NCBI RefSeq assembly: GCF_002238045.1
Contig: NZ_NBYO01000001.1
Coordinates: 806,001 to 870,000 of the forward strand
Direction: 5' to 3'
DNA from: Notoacmeibacter marinus
GTDB taxonomy: Bacteria > Pseudomonadota > Alphaproteobacteria > Rhizobiales > Rhizobiaceae
Length of the DNA: 64,000 nt
The translations under genes were made by a program, and so were the position numbers. Numbering within the stretch: the stretch's first letter is position 1; the number at the start of each line of letters is the position of its first letter. The notes under the pieces were generated by a model. It was not told the DNA's origin. It ran no database searches and worked only from the letters and a program-made list of their open reading frames with translations. Below, one piece after another: positions 50,546-59,594 of the stretch.

Positions 50546-52840
50546 ATGGCGTCTGTTTCGCAGTCCTTGCGATCGCCCATGGACATTGTGCATATCGCAT
50601 TACAGGGCTGCCTTCGCCTCGGTACCGTCGATTACGGTGTGACGTCCGATACGGGTGGCCATATTCGTTATCTTCAGGAACTGGTTGGCGCGCTCGATGG
50701 CGACGATCGCGTCCGGCGGCAGACCATCGTGACGCGCGGCTTCGACCGTCCCGACCTCGGATCGGACTACGCCCGGCCAGCCGAACAGCAGGGCGCCGTC
50801 GATCTTGTCCGCCTCTTCGATGGCGACAACCGTTATTTGCCGAAGGAAGAACTGTGGCGGCGGCATGAAGGCCTGGTGGCCGCCTTTCTCGATTATCTGC
50901 GAGGGCTGGAAAGACAGCCCGATCTTATTCACGCCCATTACGCCGACGCCGGCATCCTCGCCATCGCGGCCAAGAAAACCTTCGGTATTCCCTACATCTT
51001 CACCGCCCATTCGCTTGCCGAGGTGAAACGCGGGACGCTGAAAGGCGAGCCCTCTTCGCCAGCTTGCCGGACGGTGATCGAAACGATCGACCGCCGCTCC
51101 CGGATCGAAAACGAGGTTCTGGAGAAAGCGGACCTGGTTATTACATCGTCCCGCGACGAAGCGGAAAACCAGCTCGGTCTCTATTCCGGCGTTCGGCCCG
51201 AGCGAATCCGCGTGCATCCTCCCGGTTGCGATCTTGCGGCATTTGAGGCGCATACGGAGCAACCCGTTCGGCATTTCTGCGGCATCGAACGCTTCTTGCG
51301 CGAGCCGGATAAGCCCTGCCTTCTTGCCATCGCCCGGCCCGTGCGCAAGAAAAACCTCTCCGCGCTGATCGACGCCTACGGCAATAGCCCCGAACTTCAG
51401 AACGCCTGCAATCTGGTGATCGTCGCGGGCACACGGACCGACCTTTCCGAGCTGGAAGACGAGAACCGCGAGGTCATCGAGGATTTGATCCTTCGGATCG
51501 ACCGCTACGACCTTTGGGGCAAGGTCGCCCTGCCGAAACGGCACCTCGTGGGCGATGTGCCGAACATCTACGCCTGGGCGCGGGAGCGGCGGGGCATCTT
51601 CGTCAATCCGGCCCTGAACGAGCCTTTCGGCTTGACGCTTCTGGAAGCGGCGGCATCGGGCCTGCCGGTGGTGGCGACCAATCAGGGCGGGCCGAACGAC
51701 ATTCTGGAGCGGTGCGGCAATGGGGTCCTCATCGACCCGAACAAGCCGGACGATCTGGCGCGCGACGCGCTCGATCTTCTGCAGAACGCGGAGAAATGGG
51801 ATAGGCTGGCGCAAACCGGGCAGCGCAAGGTTCGTTATTACGACTGGGACCGCCACGCGCGCGACTATCTGGACGATGCACGGCTTATCGTTTCCGCCCA
51901 CCATCTTCGGGCCAGCGACCCGCCGCTTCAGGGTGAGATCTTTCTTCTATCGGATATCGACAACACGCTGGCAGGCAGCACCGCGGCGCTCGGACGGTTT
52001 CAGAGCTTTCTGGAAAGACAGCCCGATATTCTTTTTGGAATCGCAACGGGGCGGTCGCTGCACGCCGCGCTCGCCATTCTGAAGGAAATCGCCGCGCCCA
52101 TCCCGCGAATTCTCGTGACCTCGGTCGGCTCGGAGATCTACTACACCACGAGCGCCTCCTGGCTGCTTCGCCACGACGACGCCTTCGCGCGCCATATCGA
52201 CCGGGACTGGGATCGGTCCGCCATCGCGGCCTTCATGACGCGGCAACCGGACGTGATGCCACAGGGGCCGATGGAGCAGCGACGTTTCAAGCTTAGCTAT
52301 TTCGCCGATTTTTCCGCTGACGATGTGGACGCGCTGCGAGCACGGCTGAAAGCGCAAGGGCTCAACGCGAGCGTCGTTTATTCGCATGGGCGTTATCTGG
52401 ACATCCTGCCGGTGCGGGCAGGCAAGGGAAAAGCACTGCGCTGGCTCGCCCGACAGTTCGGCATCGGCCACGCCGCCACCTTCGCCGCCGGCGACAGCGG
52501 CAACGATGTCGATATGCTGCTGGCCGCGGGAACCGGACTGGTCGTCGGCAATCACGACCAGGAAATCGCCCATTTGACGAGCCAACCCCATATTCGCTTC
52601 TGCAAGGCGCATTATGCGGGCGCAATCGTGGAGGGCATGGAGATCAGCCTCGCTTCGCTGCCGAACATGGCCACTCAACCCAGACTGACAACGAATTCGG
52701 AGGCTACGGCCGGTGTTATCTCTTCTTACGCTCGTACGCGGGCGCCGGGCGCAGCTGGCCAATCTGCTGAAGGGCGTAGCAGCTCAGAAGGTGGCGCCGG
52801 ACGAGGTAGTGATCGCCAGGATGGACGCCGACCCGATTGA
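50546..52840 (+). CDS. Sucrose-phosphate synthase with C-terminal HAD phosphatase domain
   Basis: A 764-residue bifunctional-looking enzyme for sucrose from UDP/ADP-glucose and fructose 6-phosphate. The GT4 part (about residues 10-455) opens with IALQGCLRLGTVDYGVTSDTGGHIRYL and has FTAHSLAEVKRGTL, ARPVRKKNLSALIDAYG and FVNPALNEPFGLTLLEAAASGLPVVAT. The HAD part has DIDNTLAG with nucleophile Asp470 and the general acid Asp472, SVGSEIYY and FAAGDSGNDVDML, so it may also remove the phosphate. The last 45 or so residues are Ser/Gly/Arg-rich and overlap the next gene. Sucrose could serve as compatible solute or glycan acceptor. Confidence 0.88.
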   Translation: MASVSQSLRSPMDIVHIALQGCLRLGTVDYGVTSDTGGHIRYLQELVGALDGDDRVRRQTIVTRGFDRPDLGSDYARPAEQQGAVDLVRLFDGDNRYLPKEELWRRHEGLVAAFLDYLRGLERQPDLIHAHYADAGILAIAAKKTFGIPYIFTAHSLAEVKRGTLKGEPSSPACRTVIETIDRRSRIENEVLEKADLVITSSRDEAENQLGLYSGVRPERIRVHPPGCDLAAFEAHTEQPVRHFCGIERFLREPDKPCLLAIARPVRKKNLSALIDAYGNSPELQNACNLVIVAGTRTDLSELEDENREVIEDLILRIDRYDLWGKVALPKRHLVGDVPNIYAWARERRGIFVNPALNEPFGLTLLEAAASGLPVVATNQGGPNDILERCGNGVLIDPNKPDDLARDALDLLQNAEKWDRLAQTGQRKVRYYDWDRHARDYLDDARLIVSAHHLRASDPPLQGEIFLLSDIDNTLAGSTAALGRFQSFLERQPDILFGIATGRSLHAALAILKEIAAPIPRILVTSVGSEIYYTTSASWLLRHDDAFARHIDRDWDRSAIAAFMTRQPDVMPQGPMEQRRFKLSYFADFSADDVDALRARLKAQGLNASVVYSHGRYLDILPVRAGKGKALRWLARQFGIGHAATFAAGDSGNDVDMLLAAGTGLVVGNHDQEIAHLTSQPHIRFCKAHYAGAIVEGMEISLASLPNMATQPRLTTNSEATAGVISSYARTRAPGAAGQSAEGRSSSEGGAGRGSDRQDGRRPD

Positions 52841-53582
52841 TCTCGGCGGCTATGAAGGGCCCCCGGTCCGGATCGTCGATGTAGAGGGCGCGGAGGATTC
52901 TCTACCGCTTGCCAAAGCGCGGAACGACGCCGCTGCTTCTGCAACCGGCGATCTGCTTGTCTTTCTCGATATTGACTGCATCCCCTCACCCAGCCTGGTC
53001 GCGAGCTACCGCCAAGCGCTTGGCCGGGAGGATGGCTGCTTCATGGGTGAAGTGCGCTATCTGGCAATCGTTCCTCCAGCTGGAGAGCCGCTCGACATGG
53101 CGAAGCTCGATCGCCTGTCGTCCCGCCACGTTGCCAAGTCCGCACCGCCTACGGCCAATTACGTGATCGAGCCCGATCATGGCGAATTATGGGGACTCTC
53201 TTTCGCGCTTACCCATGCCGCTTTCGACCGAGCTGGCGGATTCGACGAGCGCTTCGACGGTTATGGCGGCGAGGAGACTGATTTTGCGATGAGCCTAAAA
53301 CGGGCGGATATCCCTCTTTACCGCCTGGCCAATGCCTGCGCCTATCATCAGTACCATCCAATCCATATTCCACCGCTTCAGCATTTCGATAGCATCCTAT
53401 CCAATGCGGAGCGGTTCCGGGAGAAGCACGGGCGGTGGTGTATGGATTACTGGCTCGGCCAGTTCGCAGAAAAGGGATTGATCGAATGGTCGACCGCCAC
53501 CGACCGGATCGTCCGGCTGCGCCAGCCGACGGCGGATGAGGTTGCCAGGAGCTGCGCGCCCGATGGCACACTTTACAGCTAG
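52713..53582 (+). CDS. Glycosyltransferase family 2 protein
   Basis: A 289-residue GT-A transferase. Seen: the N-terminal LSLLTLVRGRRAQLANLLKGV, the donor-site DxD-like FLDIDCIPSP at about residues 90-99, and the acceptor-side GGFDERFDGYGGEETDFAMSLKRA, typical of galactosyl/GT2-type enzymes. The GTG at 52713 has CGGAGG 9-10 bases upstream, inside the preceding gene, so the 128-bp overlap with the sucrose-phosphate synthase frame is probably genuine. The sugar donor is unknown. It ends 12 bp before the GT4 gene. Confidence 0.85.
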   Translation: MLSLLTLVRGRRAQLANLLKGVAAQKVAPDEVVIARMDADPIDLGGYEGPPVRIVDVEGAEDSLPLAKARNDAAASATGDLLVFLDIDCIPSPSLVASYRQALGREDGCFMGEVRYLAIVPPAGEPLDMAKLDRLSSRHVAKSAPPTANYVIEPDHGELWGLSFALTHAAFDRAGGFDERFDGYGGEETDFAMSLKRADIPLYRLANACAYHQYHPIHIPPLQHFDSILSNAERFREKHGRWCMDYWLGQFAEKGLIEWSTATDRIVRLRQPTADEVARSCAPDGTLYS

Positions 53583-53594
53583 GATCATTCGGTC

Positions 53595-54641
53595 ATGAAG
53601 ATCGCACAGGTTGCGCCCCTCTGGTTTCCCGTTCCGCCGATCGATCACGGTGGAACCGAGCGGGTCGTCCACGATCTGACGAACGCCCTTGTCGATCTTG
53701 GCCATGAGGTGACGCTTTTCGCGGCGGACGGGTCGAAGACGAATGCGCGACTGATACCCCAAGGCCCGGCGATCGCGTCGATACCCGATGCCCCGCCCTC
53801 CATGCCGAGCGCGGCGGAATGCGTGATGCTCGATCGCGTGGCGGCGATGGCCGACGCATTCGACATTATCCACTGCCACACCGAACTCTATCACGCGGCG
53901 GTTCTGCATCCTTATCGGCACAAGCTCTGCATGACGATCCACTGGCGTGCGGACGAAGCGGACCGGAAGGCCTATTTCTCCCATTTCGACGATCTGGCCG
54001 TGATTGCGATCTCGAAGAGCCAGCAGGGGCAGTTGCCGCCATCCAACCGCGCCGGCCTCGTCCATCACGGCATTCCAGGAAATCGCCTCGCCTTCGAACC
54101 GTCGGAAGAAGGGCGCCTTGCCTTTCTGGGTCGCATGACCGACCAGAAGCGCCCCGACCGGGCTATTGCGATCGCACAGGCGGCAGGCCTTCCGCTCGAC
54201 CTTGCCGGCACGGTCGATGTCGGCAATCCCAGCTATTTCGAAAGCCATGTGACGCCGCATCTTTCCGAGACGATCCGTTATGTCGGACCAGTCAACGAGA
54301 CCGGCAAGCAGGCGCTGCTCGGTGGGGCGACCGCTCTTCTGTTTCCCATCGACTGGCCGGAACCGTTCGGCCTGGTCATGATCGAGGCCATGGCTTGCGG
54401 CACGCCGGTCATCGCCTGGCGGAACGGCGCAGCGCCCGAAATCGTGGAAGACGGCGTGACCGGTTTTGTCGTGGAGACGGTGGACGAAGCGGTCGAAGCC
54501 GTTCGCAAGGCGCGGCAACTCGACCGCGCCACGATCCGAAAGCGTTTCGAAGAGCGCTTCACCGCGCCCGTCATGGCGGAAAACTATCTGGCGGCGTATC
54601 GGCGCCTGATCGAAGGCTCCGCGCGGTCGGCCGGATCATGA
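53595..54641 (+). CDS. Glycosyltransferase family 4 protein
   Basis: A 348-residue GT-B retaining transferase. Seen: KIAQVAPLWFPVPPIDHGGTERVV at the N terminus, IIHCHTELYHA, the donor-site region LAFLGRMTDQKRPDRAIAIA (about residues 173-192) and the E-x7-E motif PEPFGLVMIEAMACGTPVIA (about residues 256-275). Similar proteins are annotated as capsular or exopolysaccharide transferases. It overlaps the following GT29-like gene by ATGA, so the two form a coupled pair. Donor and acceptor are not known. Confidence 0.88.
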   Translation: MKIAQVAPLWFPVPPIDHGGTERVVHDLTNALVDLGHEVTLFAADGSKTNARLIPQGPAIASIPDAPPSMPSAAECVMLDRVAAMADAFDIIHCHTELYHAAVLHPYRHKLCMTIHWRADEADRKAYFSHFDDLAVIAISKSQQGQLPPSNRAGLVHHGIPGNRLAFEPSEEGRLAFLGRMTDQKRPDRAIAIAQAAGLPLDLAGTVDVGNPSYFESHVTPHLSETIRYVGPVNETGKQALLGGATALLFPIDWPEPFGLVMIEAMACGTPVIAWRNGAAPEIVEDGVTGFVVETVDEAVEAVRKARQLDRATIRKRFEERFTAPVMAENYLAAYRRLIEGSARSAGS

Positions 54642-55330
54642 GGGTTCCGTCCGATGTGCCGACATGCTGGCCGAACGCCGATCCGTTCTGCGAGCTGGAT
54701 ACGGCTCGTTCCATCGCGATTGTCGGCAACCGCCCCGACGATTTCGGCGAAGGTGAGTTCATCGACGCTGCCGACCGTATCTATCGCTTCAACAACGCTT
54801 TCGGGTTCGGTGGGCAGACCGGCCATCGTATAAGCGACCTCGTGGTCGTCAATTATGGTGGGGCGATGGCCGAATGGCTCGATGAAGCCACGCTTGAACA
54901 AAGCCCTGCATTCGCCGCCGCGCAGCGCATCATTCTTCCCATCCATCCGGACAAGGACCATGCGGTCGTGCCGCCGCTGACTGCTGGCGAATGGGCCGAG
55001 CTCGACGGACCGCCGCTGACCGAACGCGCCATTCGCCGCTTCTCGCATCGTGGCAAGAGGGTTCGGTTGCTGCCGGCAACCTGTTTCATCTCGGCCGCCA
55101 CCGCCATCGGCATAGAGCCTCTTCGCCGCAACTCCCCCGCTCCCAGTTCCGGCTATCTGCTGGTCAGCGCCATTCTGGAAAGGACCCATCCCGACCAGAC
55201 CGTCACCATTCATGGGTTCGGATTCGAAGGCTGGAACGGTCATGATTTCGACGCCGAACGGCGATGGTTCGCGCGTCAGGCGAGCGCAGGTCGGCTGATC
55301 TACGCGCCATCCTCCAGCATCGAACGGTAG
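54638..55330 (+). CDS. GT29 (sialyltransferase)-like protein
   Basis: A 230-residue protein that resembles the core of family 29 glycosyltransferases. Its RSIAIVGNRPDDFGEG, followed by FIDAADRIYRFNNAFGF, recalls the L sialylmotif (V..VGN......G..ID..D.V.R.N.A). Near the end, VTIHGFGFEGWNGHDFDAER recalls the H...E part of sialylmotifs S/VS. It has no signal peptide or membrane anchor. Bacterial GT29-like proteins exist but are poorly studied, and the donor need not be CMP-sialic acid. Its start overlaps the GT4 stop, and its end overlaps the convergent GT4 gene by 31 bp. Confidence 0.7.
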   Translation: MRVPSDVPTCWPNADPFCELDTARSIAIVGNRPDDFGEGEFIDAADRIYRFNNAFGFGGQTGHRISDLVVVNYGGAMAEWLDEATLEQSPAFAAAQRIILPIHPDKDHAVVPPLTAGEWAELDGPPLTERAIRRFSHRGKRVRLLPATCFISAATAIGIEPLRRNSPAPSSGYLLVSAILERTHPDQTVTIHGFGFEGWNGHDFDAERRWFARQASAGRLIYAPSSSIER

Positions 55331-56478
55331 ATTGCGAGCGTGGCCGCGCCGAGAGCCTCGCGCGTCAAAGTCGCCGCGTGATCGATTCCCGCTTCCCGAA
55401 AATCTGCCTGTCTTGCGGGATCGAGCGCCGTGACAATGGCGTCGGCAAGGGCGGTGTCGTCACAGCGTTCGGCCAGGACGCCGCAGGGCACGGCTGCGAG
55501 GAAGGCCCGTGCGCTAGGATCCTCGCGACAGGCGATGAGGGGCCGACCGAATGCAGCCGCTTCCCGATAGACGATGCCGTAACTCTCGTATCGCGACGGC
55601 GCGACCACAGCGGCAACCGACCCCAGCAATCGGCGGATCGTCCGGTCGTCCGCACGGCCATGCCAGACGATGTGTTTGGCCGTGTCTTCCGGCAGATCGT
55701 CTCGTACACGTTGCCATTCATCGTCGCTCAGCCCGACCAGATGAAGCGTGAGCGGCGGCTCGCCGCGCTCCGCGCGCTTCCGGTTCGCCAGAGGCATGGC
55801 CGCCATCAACGCATCGAACCCCTTCCGGCGTTCGGCCCGACCGATGAACAGCAGAGCGGCGGCGTCCGGTGCGGGCTTCGATCGTGCGCCCTCGGCAATG
55901 AGGTCGTCGGCAAGCGACAGGCCGACCACGCGATGGTTCGGATCGTCGGGCGGCAGGCCATAGAGGTCGACGATCGTCTGCCGGTGCGGCCTCGTGTTGC
56001 TGATAAGGGCATCGGACCGCCGCGCCGTCTGCCGTTCCAGCCGGTGCGCGTACCAATTGTCGATCCTGTTGCGCGGCGAAGGCTGCGCTTCGAAGGCATC
56101 GGCCGCCGGCGTGGAATTGCGAACCAGTAACGGCACCGATCCGCCCGTAAGAAAAGCCGCCGGCGCATACCAGTTGGTCGCCTCGATCACATCAAACGGC
56201 GTTTGCCTGTGGGCCCGCCGAAACGCCGATGCGAACGCCGCCGGCGCGACAAGATGGCCGATAGCCGCACGTTTTCGCAGGAAGGCCGGTAAACCCGTTT
56301 TCGCAGGCGCGCAGCCGATCATCCGCCCGAATGCGGTCTCTTCGGTTCCAGACCGGTCTGCCGAAAAAACGGTCACTTCCGCTCCATGTCCGGCTAGCCC
56401 GTGTGCGATCTCGCTCGCCGCACGGCCAAGGCCGGTCGGTTCCGGCGGGAAGTCCCAACTGAGAAGCGCGACACGCAT
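55300..56478 (-). CDS. Glycosyltransferase family 4 protein (minus strand)
   Basis: A 392-residue GT-B transferase. N-terminal MRVALLSWDFPPEPTGLGRAASEIAHGLA fixes the start at 56478, which overlaps the stop area of the upstream minus-strand gene by a few bases. Seen: LLFIGRAERRKGFDALMAAM (about residues 212-231), WHGRADDRTIRRLLG, and the E-x7-E block PSRYESYGIVYREAAAFGRPLIAC. It is transcribed against the GT29-like gene and shares 31 bp of tail. It forms a two-gene minus-strand unit with the zinc-ribbon GT2-like gene. Confidence 0.87.
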   Translation of the reverse strand: MRVALLSWDFPPEPTGLGRAASEIAHGLAGHGAEVTVFSADRSGTEETAFGRMIGCAPAKTGLPAFLRKRAAIGHLVAPAAFASAFRRAHRQTPFDVIEATNWYAPAAFLTGGSVPLLVRNSTPAADAFEAQPSPRNRIDNWYAHRLERQTARRSDALISNTRPHRQTIVDLYGLPPDDPNHRVVGLSLADDLIAEGARSKPAPDAAALLFIGRAERRKGFDALMAAMPLANRKRAERGEPPLTLHLVGLSDDEWQRVRDDLPEDTAKHIVWHGRADDRTIRRLLGSVAAVVAPSRYESYGIVYREAAAFGRPLIACREDPSARAFLAAVPCGVLAERCDDTALADAIVTALDPARQADFREAGIDHAATLTREALGAATLAIYRSMLEDGA

Positions 56479-56480
56479 GG

Positions 56481-57455
56481 TCAGGCCGTGGACCAGAACG
56501 GCAAGCGAAGAGCAAGGAGATCGGCATTGCGATCGGCGCTTTGGCCGAGTTGCGCATAGGCCCGGTGCCGCGCCTCGATCCGTTCGCCGCTCAGGAAATG
56601 ATCGAGCGCCCCGGTCAGAGCAATCGTCGTGCGCGGCCATTCATTGCAGGCATCGGGCCGCTCGTGGACGGCTCCGACGAAGCGGACGTGATTGCGGATC
56701 AGACGGTACTGCGTGTCCGGGAAAAGGCTGGCCATCTGTCCATCGACAAGATTGCGCCGTGGGAAGCCGACTGCGTCGATACCGTCCTGCCTGGCCAGTT
56801 TCGCCAGCGGCCGCATCGTTGCGAGAAGCGAGTGATCCGGCCATTCGTCTATGTCGAGATGAAAAGCCCAGCCGGTCTTAACAATGGCCTGTGCCGCATT
56901 GCGCTGACCGGCAAAATCGCCATCGATGCGCCGCTCCAGAACGGTCATCGCTTCATCGTCCGCCAGCCGGACCGGGCCGGCGGTCGTATCCTCCAGAACG
57001 ATGACGATCTGGTCGAAACAGAAACGGAGATCCCGCACGCGAACGAGAAGATCGGATGTGACCCTCGGGGCGAGCATGACAAGCGCAATCGTCTCCTCCG
57101 CCGCCTGGACCCGTTGAAACGGAATGATCTCGGCGGGCGGGCGATAGTCGGCGTGGCCGGATGGCCGGTGCTTCGTTCGCAGCCATACATGCTGCTCGCT
57201 TGCCGCAATGCGCGCCGTATAGGCATCCATATAATGCGAGCTGTCTCCGAGCCGTCCTTCCGGCAGAACGCGCCGTCCGAGCGTAGCCGCTTCGCCAAGG
57301 TCGCGGTTCGCCGTATCAGCCTCCCATCTGCCCGACTTACATCGCGCACCGCAAAAGTCGCATATCGTCCAGCCGCCTTGAACGGGACGATGCGCTGCAT
57401 TCGGTGCGGAACACACCGCGCAACGGCCTGGCAATCGGGGAAAGAGCCGCTTCAT
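56481..57455 (-). CDS. GT2-like glycosyltransferase with N-terminal zinc-ribbon-like motif
   Basis: A protein of 324 residues whose start is uncertain (ATG at 57455, or GTG at 57503; neither has a strong ribosome binding site). The N-terminus carries two Cys pairs, CAVC and CDFCGARC (about residues 12-40), like a zinc ribbon. The remainder resembles GT2/GT92-type enzymes that lack a classical DxD but have FHLDIDEWPDHSLL (about residues 210-223), FPRRNLVDG, and FVGAVHERPD as acceptor region. Function in the glycan cluster is inferred from neighbours. The following GT4 gene starts at its end. Confidence 0.68.
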   Translation of the reverse strand: MKRLFPRLPGRCAVCSAPNAAHRPVQGGWTICDFCGARCKSGRWEADTANRDLGEAATLGRRVLPEGRLGDSSHYMDAYTARIAASEQHVWLRTKHRPSGHADYRPPAEIIPFQRVQAAEETIALVMLAPRVTSDLLVRVRDLRFCFDQIVIVLEDTTAGPVRLADDEAMTVLERRIDGDFAGQRNAAQAIVKTGWAFHLDIDEWPDHSLLATMRPLAKLARQDGIDAVGFPRRNLVDGQMASLFPDTQYRLIRNHVRFVGAVHERPDACNEWPRTTIALTGALDHFLSGERIEARHRAYAQLGQSADRNADLLALRLPFWSTA

Positions 57456-57553
57456 CGCAGCGAAATTAGAACCCTGTGGCTCGTGGCCAATAAGCGGCTT
57501 CACTTGATAAAGATTGATCGCTTCGCGCTTTGTTCGGCAAGGCTGCGTTCTAG

Positions 57554-58780
57554 ATGACTCTCCCAGGACATTTCCCTGTTTCGAGTTTCATCATGCCGTC
57601 CGACATCCATGCCCTGCCATCGAACGAGATAGCCGATCGGAGGCCGATCGGCTTCTTCGTCCATCATCAGGGGCGCGGCCACGCCAAACGCTGCGAGGCG
57701 ATCATCCGGCACCTGCCGGACCGGCCGATCACCATCTTCACCGCCGATCCGTCGATCATCTCGCTCGAGCAGGACAATGTGTCCGTCGTTCGCCTGCCGG
57801 AGATGATCGCGCAGCCATCACGCACCCATGCGCTGCACGAACAGGTCGCACCGAGGATCATGCATTGCGCGCCGCTTGGCGTCCGCGCCCAGACCGAACA
57901 TATGGGCATCATGGCCAAATGGATGATGGAGGCGGATCCGGCGCTGATGTTCATCGACGTCTCTGCGGAGATCGCCATGCTCTGCCGGATCCTGAGCATA
58001 CCGGCGGTCAAGGTGCGGATGCATGGCGACCGGAACGATGCGGGTCATCTGGGCGCCTATGATTGCTGCGTGGCGATGTTCGCTCCTTACGCGGAAGCAT
58101 TGGAACAGCCCGACTACCCCCGCGAATGCCACCGGCGAACCTTCTATTCGGGTGGGTTGTGCACCACAACCGACGCCGTACCGGCGAAGAAGGAGGCGAG
58201 GCGGACCTTAGGATTGGCGGAGGATCGGGAGATCGTTCTCGTCCTGTCGGGCGGCGGTGGAGCCGGCGCGCCGTTGGCGCCACTCACCATGGCGGCCCGC
58301 GCCAGGCGGGACGCGCTCTGGCTGACGGTCGGGCCGGTCAGCCGCGAAGGCCATGAGACCGAGTTTCACAATCTGCAGGAATGCGGTTGGGTACAGCGGC
58401 CGCTCGACTACATTGCCGCCGCCGATATTGTCATCGCATCGGCGGGCGACAACACCGTCCATGAGATCGCACGGGTCGGGCGGCCCTTTCTGTGCATTCC
58501 AGAATGGCGCTATTTCGATGAGCAGCGGATCAAGGCCGAGCAGATCGAACGCCTCGGAGCCGGTGCGGCGGCCATGGTCTGGCCTGGCAGCACCGATCAG
58601 TGGCTCGCGGCACTGGAGAAGGCGCGTCAGACCGACATCGAAGCGCAGAAGAAGCTGTTTTCAGCCGATGCCGCCGAGCGCAGCGCTGAATGGCTCAACC
58701 GGCTGATCGACCGCCTTTGGCAGGGCGACGGCCAATTGCACGACGACGAAACCGTTCTAAACGGCATCGCGGCGCAATAA
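57554..58780 (+). CDS. GT28/MurG-like glycosyltransferase
   Basis: A 408-residue GT-B protein (a start at 57593, MPSDIHALPS, is also possible). The N-terminal glycine-rich turn HHQGRGHAKRCEAIIRHL (about residues 37-54) is like that of MurG/UGT enzymes, and the C-terminal half has LVLSGGGGAGAPLAPLT, WVQRPLDYIAAADIVIASAGDNTVHEIARVGRPFLCIPE, the nucleotide-sugar-binding loop of GT28/GT1. No membrane segment. It lies head-to-head with the minus-strand GT pair and ends the glycan island. Donor and acceptor unknown. Confidence 0.8.
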   Translation: MTLPGHFPVSSFIMPSDIHALPSNEIADRRPIGFFVHHQGRGHAKRCEAIIRHLPDRPITIFTADPSIISLEQDNVSVVRLPEMIAQPSRTHALHEQVAPRIMHCAPLGVRAQTEHMGIMAKWMMEADPALMFIDVSAEIAMLCRILSIPAVKVRMHGDRNDAGHLGAYDCCVAMFAPYAEALEQPDYPRECHRRTFYSGGLCTTTDAVPAKKEARRTLGLAEDREIVLVLSGGGGAGAPLAPLTMAARARRDALWLTVGPVSREGHETEFHNLQECGWVQRPLDYIAAADIVIASAGDNTVHEIARVGRPFLCIPEWRYFDEQRIKAEQIERLGAGAAAMVWPGSTDQWLAALEKARQTDIEAQKKLFSADAAERSAEWLNRLIDRLWQGDGQLHDDETVLNGIAAQ

Positions 58781-58784
58781 GGCG

Positions 58785-59594
58785 TTACGAAACCGCCTCG
58801 CCGCTCCAGATTCGTGCCAGCGCCTGATCGTCCAGATAGAGGTAGGACGGCTCGAACTCGGCAAGTTTCCAAAGCTCCTTCAGATCGGCGATCTCGACCG
58901 TGCCGTCCTTGAAATAGGCGACTTCGCGCTCGCGCAGTTCGCGCAGAACGCGATTGGTATGGATCGCCGTGATGCCGACCACTTCAGCGATATCGGTCTG
59001 TTTGAGAGCCAGATCGAATGTCGACTTATCGGCAATGCCAATGCCGACTAACCGTGCGTGGCATTCGGCGAAGAAATGCGCAACGCGCGCCACGGCGCGC
59101 AGTGTGCCGATCCGCCAGATCCACTGGCGGTGAACGGCCGCGTCCAGAAGGGTGGCGAACCAGAGCTTCCGCGTAAGGTCGGGATGGTCGTATTGAAGCT
59201 GGCGAAGGTCGGCATGTTTGAAAACGGCCAGCGTGACATCGCTGAGCGCGCCGACATCGTGATCGAGATATTTCAGCGGATAAGCGTGAAGGTCGAGAAA
59301 GTCGCCGGGGAAATGCAATGACAGGAGCTGTCGGCGTCCTTTCCGGTCATCGCGCTGGCGGCTGACGATTCCGCTCATGCACAGAAGCGAAATGTCCAGT
59401 TCCTCATTGCGCCGGACGATAGTCGAGCGGGCTTCGATCTCTCGCTTCTCGAAGACCAGATCGGAGAGGATCGCCTTTTCCTCATCCGTCAATTGTCCGT
59501 GCGAACGGCCTTCGAGGAGATACGGGCTGATGGCGTGCCCGGACGATGGCAGCCCCGTCGCCCCGATAGGGCTATTCGATGAGTGGTTTGACAC
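58785..59594 (-). CDS. Crp/Fnr-family transcriptional regulator
   Basis: A 269-residue regulator with a cyclic-nucleotide-like N-terminal domain (about residues 45-150) and a C-terminal winged helix: LKQTDIAEVVGITAIHTNRVLRELRER (about residues 198-224) holds the recognition helix. The Arg/Asn pattern differs from the E..SR of TTGA binders, so its site is probably different. No FNR-type cysteine cluster is seen. The GTG start at 59594 has AGAGGCGG upstream. It is convergent with the MurG-like gene, 5 bp apart. Similar 'Crp/Fnr' genes are frequent in Rhizobiales and mostly of unknown target. Confidence 0.86.
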   Translation of the reverse strand: MSNHSSNSPIGATGLPSSGHAISPYLLEGRSHGQLTDEEKAILSDLVFEKREIEARSTIVRRNEELDISLLCMSGIVSRQRDDRKGRRQLLSLHFPGDFLDLHAYPLKYLDHDVGALSDVTLAVFKHADLRQLQYDHPDLTRKLWFATLLDAAVHRQWIWRIGTLRAVARVAHFFAECHARLVGIGIADKSTFDLALKQTDIAEVVGITAIHTNRVLRELREREVAYFKDGTVEIADLKELWKLAEFEPSYLYLDDQALARIWSGEAVS

